A stretch of DNA of 44,462 nt from Pseudaestuariivita rosea. GTDB lineage: Bacteria > Pseudomonadota > Alphaproteobacteria > Rhodobacterales > Rhodobacteraceae. Shown in pieces: positions 41,682 to 44,462 of the stretch. How positions within the stretch are numbered: position 1 is the first letter of the stretch; each line of letters starts with the position of its first letter. The translations under genes were made by a program, and so were the position numbers. Location of the stretch: NCBI RefSeq assembly GCF_017592335.1, contig NZ_JACNMP010000028.1, forward strand, positions 1-44,462. Reading direction: 5' to 3'. The notes under the pieces were generated by a model. It was not told the DNA's origin, did not search any database, and saw only the letters and a program-made list of their open reading frames with translations.

Positions 41682-41964
41682 GGGAAATCTCCTGTTTGGG
41701 TGGATTGAACGACTTGCCCCACCACTCTGGCTGGTCCGCTCGCGATCCTATTTCAGATATTAATAAATCCCTTATTGCATTGTTTTTATGTGTTAATTTG
41801 AATGCTGCAGGCGCAAACGTCACTGGCGACACAGCGAATCCTGAAATCGCGATGCCCCCATAAAGCCGGCTGCACAATCCCGCCGCAGGCATCAGAGAAT
41901 CCTGAAAGACCCACACAGCCGCACATGTAACAGTGCCTGCGATTACTTAAGGAAAGAAGATGCC
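41682..41964. other. Divergent intergenic region
   Basis: Gap between the leftward hydrolase gene and the rightward three-gene unit. The block 41750-41800 is AT-rich (ATTAATAAATCCCTTATTGC) and probably holds the promoters. No long repeat seen. Confidence 0.4.
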
Positions 41965-42306
41965 ATGCCCGCGCAACACTCGCCCGCTCTCGAAGATCGT
42001 CTGAATTGCTGCTTTGTGCTGACATCGGCCCTTTATTTCCGCATGGTCGCCGTTGATCCCGCAGGGCAGGATCAGAGATTTGCGCGCTGGTACGGCGCGC
42101 TGCACGACGCGGCGCGGGACCTTGCAGGGTTGTCAGAAGGCCGCTCCAGATCCGGCCTTGGTGCACAACAGATACGCGATGGTCTGAACGATATCCTGAA
42201 CAGCCTGCGGGATATCGCCGATCTGGCGAAGAAAGAAGGGGCTGTGCCTTTGCACGATGAGGTTCTGAGTTACCTTGCTAAATTGGAGATTGAGATCGCG
42301 ACATGA
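41965..42306 (+). CDS. Small helical protein upstream of araC genes
   Basis: 113 aa, GGAAAGAAG before the start. Predicted all-helical with a charged C-terminus (LNDILNSLRDIADLAKKEGAVPLHDEVLSYLAKLEIEIAT). No family recognised. Its stop overlaps the start of the first AraC regulator (ATGA), so they are translationally coupled and probably functionally related, for example as a regulator partner. Confidence 0.55.
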   Translation: MPAQHSPALEDRLNCCFVLTSALYFRMVAVDPAGQDQRFARWYGALHDAARDLAGLSEGRSRSGLGAQQIRDGLNDILNSLRDIADLAKKEGAVPLHDEVLSYLAKLEIEIAT

Positions 42307-43193
42307 CCCTGATCGTTGACACTACCGGCAAAGCCAAGCCTGACACGCGGCTGCCCGGAATGCCCAATGAGATTGATCTTGGGCAACTGCGGTTGGTTTT
42401 GTTGCCGCCGGGCGAATACAATTTTCATCACAAACTGGACTTCAATGTTTTTGACGTGAACCTACCGCAAGCACACCATGATATGGCAGTCAACTCCGAT
42501 AGACTGGAAATGGAAGTGGTCCCGTCAGAATCCATCGCATTCATTCCAAGCGGAACGGAGTTCAGGTTGCGCGTGACCAATCGCCTGCCAGGATGTTATC
42601 TGGAAGTCAGCGATGATTTGCTAGCAGAGTGGATGGCAGCAGGAGAGGTGCAAAAGGCTGCAGCCCAATCGTTTTGCAAGTATTTGTCGGACGGTGTCGC
42701 AGCCGAATTCGCCCGTACTGGAATTCGCCATCTGGCGCGCAGCCACCAATCCAATACGCCCTGCGACCGCCTGACGGTCGAGGCGCTGGCTCTTGGCATC
42801 GCGGCGCGTGGTATGGCGCAGATCGGCAGCCCCGATGGCGATATCACCGCCGAAATTTCCCGTTGGAGCTATCGCGCCCGCCCTGGCGCCATTGAGCGCG
42901 CCATAGAGTTGTTGGAAACGCGGCTCTGCGAGGCGGACCTCACCATAGCCGAGCTTGCCCGCGCTGCGGGTATGTCGTCATCGCATTTTGCGTCCGTGTT
43001 CAAATCCGCCACAGGCCAGACGCCCTATGCCTTCATCCTGCGCCGCCGCGCCGATTTCGCCCGCGACCTGATCATCGGCACGCGCGAGCCGCTCTCGTGG
43101 ATCGCCTATGAGGCTGGGTTTTCCAGCCAGGCCCACATGACCACCGTCCTGCGCAACCTGCACGGCACGACCCCTGCCGCAATGCGGGATTAG
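42303..43193 (+). CDS. AraC-family regulator, copy 1
   Basis: 296 aa. The N-terminal 180 residues are an effector/oligomerisation domain without a recognised ligand site. The C-terminal about 100 residues are a double helix-turn-helix: CEADLTIAELARAAGMSSSHFASVFKSATGQTPYAFILRRRADFARDLI, then LSWIAYEAGFSSQAHMTTVLRNLHGTTPAAMRD. Binds direct-repeat operators near promoters. The second copy follows after 11 bp, and the two are obviously duplicates. Confidence 0.88.
   Translation: MTLIVDTTGKAKPDTRLPGMPNEIDLGQLRLVLLPPGEYNFHHKLDFNVFDVNLPQAHHDMAVNSDRLEMEVVPSESIAFIPSGTEFRLRVTNRLPGCYLEVSDDLLAEWMAAGEVQKAAAQSFCKYLSDGVAAEFARTGIRHLARSHQSNTPCDRLTVEALALGIAARGMAQIGSPDGDITAEISRWSYRARPGAIERAIELLETRLCEADLTIAELARAAGMSSSHFASVFKSATGQTPYAFILRRRADFARDLIIGTREPLSWIAYEAGFSSQAHMTTVLRNLHGTTPAAMRD
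42862..43193 (+). repeat. Near-identical 332-bp segment, copy 1 (partner 43764-44095)
   Basis: The 3' end of copy 1 is almost identical at the base level to 43764-44095, offset 902 bp, with only scattered silent differences. The 5' halves are far more diverged. Direct repeats of this kind invite recombination that would fuse the two genes. Confidence 0.75.
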
Positions 43194-43204
43194 AGGGCAC
43201 TGAC

Positions 43205-44095
43205 ATGACCTTTATTGTAGACAATGCCGGCAAAGCCAAGCCGGACACGCGACTGCCGGAGATGCCCTATGAGACTGATCTGGGGCAATTGCGGTTGGTG
43301 TTGCTGCCGCCCGGGGAATATCACCTGCATCACAAATTCGAAGTCAACCTCTTCGATGTGAATCTGCCCTACGGCTCACACGGTTTTGCAATCAATTCTG
43401 ATAACATCAAAGATACAGTCTTTCCGTCTGAATCGGTGGCTTTCTTCCCGCGCAGCACGGAATTCCGTCTACACGCGAATAATCGCCTGCCCGGATGCTC
43501 CCTTGAAGTCAGCGATGCACTGCTGGCTGACTGGATGGAGGCCGGAGAGGTGCAGCCGGATTCAGGCCTGTCTCACCAAGACTACATGCCAGACGGTGTC
43601 GCGGCCGAATTCGCCCGCACCGCGATCCGCCATCTGGCAGGCAGCCATCAGTCCAACACACCCACCGACCGCCTGACGGTCGAGGCGCTGGCCCTTGGCA
43701 TCGCCGCGCGTGGTATGGCGCAGATTGGCAACCCGGACGGCGACATCACCGCCGAGATTGCCCGTTGGAGCTATCGCGCCCGCCCCGGTGCCATTGAGCG
43801 CGCCATAGAGTTGTTGGAAACGCGGCTCTGCGAGGCGGACCTCACCATAGCCGAGCTTGCCCGTGCTGCGGGTATGTCGTCATCGCATTTTGCCTCCGTG
43901 TTCAAATCCGCCACCGGTCAGACACCCTATGCCTTTATCTTGCGACGACGCGCCGATTTCGCCCGCGACCTGATCATCGGCACGCGCGAGCCGCTCTCCT
44001 GGATCGCCTATGAGGCTGGGTTTTCCAGCCAGGCCCACATGACCACCGTCCTGCGCAACCTGCACGGCACGACCCCCGCCGCGATGCGGGATTGA
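43205..44095 (+). CDS. AraC-family regulator, copy 2
   Basis: 296 aa, the same length as copy 1. From RWSYRARPGAIERAIELLET to the end, 110 residues are identical to copy 1, while the N-terminal sensing part differs at many positions (for example the region MNSDNIKDTVFPSE against MAVNSDRLEMEVVP). Two regulators with one DNA-binding specificity and different sensors on the same transcript would compete for or jointly occupy the same operators. Confidence 0.88.
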   Translation: MTFIVDNAGKAKPDTRLPEMPYETDLGQLRLVLLPPGEYHLHHKFEVNLFDVNLPYGSHGFAINSDNIKDTVFPSESVAFFPRSTEFRLHANNRLPGCSLEVSDALLADWMEAGEVQPDSGLSHQDYMPDGVAAEFARTAIRHLAGSHQSNTPTDRLTVEALALGIAARGMAQIGNPDGDITAEIARWSYRARPGAIERAIELLETRLCEADLTIAELARAAGMSSSHFASVFKSATGQTPYAFILRRRADFARDLIIGTREPLSWIAYEAGFSSQAHMTTVLRNLHGTTPAAMRD

Positions 44096-44462
44096 TGCAA
44101 ACGACAGAAGCTCGCGTTCAAGCACAGCGATCTGCCTCCACAACAATGGCTGTGAAAGTCCGACCAGACCATTGCGCGCATGGCCGATCTCGGTACGGGC
44201 AAAGCCACCATTCGCAATTTTCAACGCTAGCAGACAGTCAATGACCGCCTGACGATTTTGGCGGCGACGCGGAGATGAGCAAATCGCGGCCGCGAGGTCT
44301 TTCTGCTTCATCATCTGCTGCATGTGCACAAGGCGGCTTTGTCCGCTCCTCGATAGTTAATCCGGGTTGCGGCGAAAGGGCGGTTTGATTTTCACCTCAC
44401 AGATTGGATGTCAATGACCGCTCTTACGACATTTGCTGCATCATAGCGAGAACCATGCCGCG
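44096..44462. other. Right edge of the window, no gene called
   Basis: A minus-strand frame at 44096-44329 starts MHMQQMMKQKDLAAAI and runs into the antisense of the second araC gene; no family is recognised. GATGACCGC/CAATGACCGC-type motifs occur at 44241 and 44413. Confidence 0.35.

Noticed and set aside
43880-44329. Minus-strand gene at the right edge
   Set aside because: Half of it is antisense to the second AraC gene and the remaining part matches no family I can name.

Overview
The window reads as part of a plasmid from an alphaproteobacterium, most likely a Rhodobacteraceae / roseobacter-type marine bacterium. The evidence is a Rep_3-type initiator next to an iteron array and a parAB partition locus, a MobC-relaxase mobilisation region, two toxin-antitoxin-style genes, several tyrosine recombinases, IS debris of several families, and coding sequence that looks high-GC and alphaproteobacterial. 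No rRNA, tRNA or CRISPR was seen. The assignment is inference from gene content only.

Layout. (1) 1-1513: mobilisation region, now broken. It holds mobC, a candidate oriT with an IncP-like nic core, and a relaxase gene that is frameshifted and cut by an IS3-family element running off the left edge. (2) 1703-5898: plasmid maintenance. Rep_3 initiator, origin with tandem 22-bp iterons and an AT-rich stretch, parA, parB, and three copies of a perfect palindrome that are good parS candidates. (3) 6027-10709: accessory genes: small secreted protein, GSU2403-type nucleotidyltransferase, tyrosine recombinase, Phd/PIN toxin-antitoxin pair, DUF1612/RHE_PE00001-like protein. (4) 10893-11520: IS graveyard with tails of IS1182, IS3 and IS110 transposases. 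(5) 11709-22861: a P-loop kinase-like gene, then an ardC antirestriction gene split by a 9,220-bp element (13356-22575). The element has 83-bp terminal inverted repeats, a 6-bp target duplication, three overlapping tyrosine recombinases (recombinase-in-trio, RIT, layout) and an eight-gene passenger region: a serine hydrolase, a zinc-ribbon protein, a PadR regulator, an exported alpha/beta hydrolase, a tautomerase-like protein, a TetA-like MFS pump and a YdeI-like protein, the last four organised around a large palindromic operator. Joining the flanks restores a 294-codon ardC frame exactly. (6) 23164-29290: a cysteine-less Asp/Glu racemase homologue, an exported protein, a Tn3-family tnpA/tnpR pair with a res-like region, and an orphan Imm1 immunity gene. 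(7) 29535-38252: a catabolic or redox island. A LysR regulator sits between a leftward four-gene operon of mostly Tat-type envelope proteins (metallo-hydrolase, aldo/keto reductase, intradiol-dioxygenase-like, ferric-reductase-like) and a rightward operon (SDR, cytochrome c, IorA-IorB fusion); a 12-bp motif is shared by both control regions. (8) 38253-44462: decayed sequence, a frameshifted NAD(P)-binding oxidoreductase, a membrane protein, Dps, an isochorismatase-family hydrolase, and two tandem AraC regulators with identical DNA-binding domains.

The strongest result is the large cargo-bearing RIT-like element in the zinc-binding motif codons of ardC, with both ends and the original target readable from sequence. 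Counts of passenger genes: seven recognisable proteins plus the divergent regulatory region.
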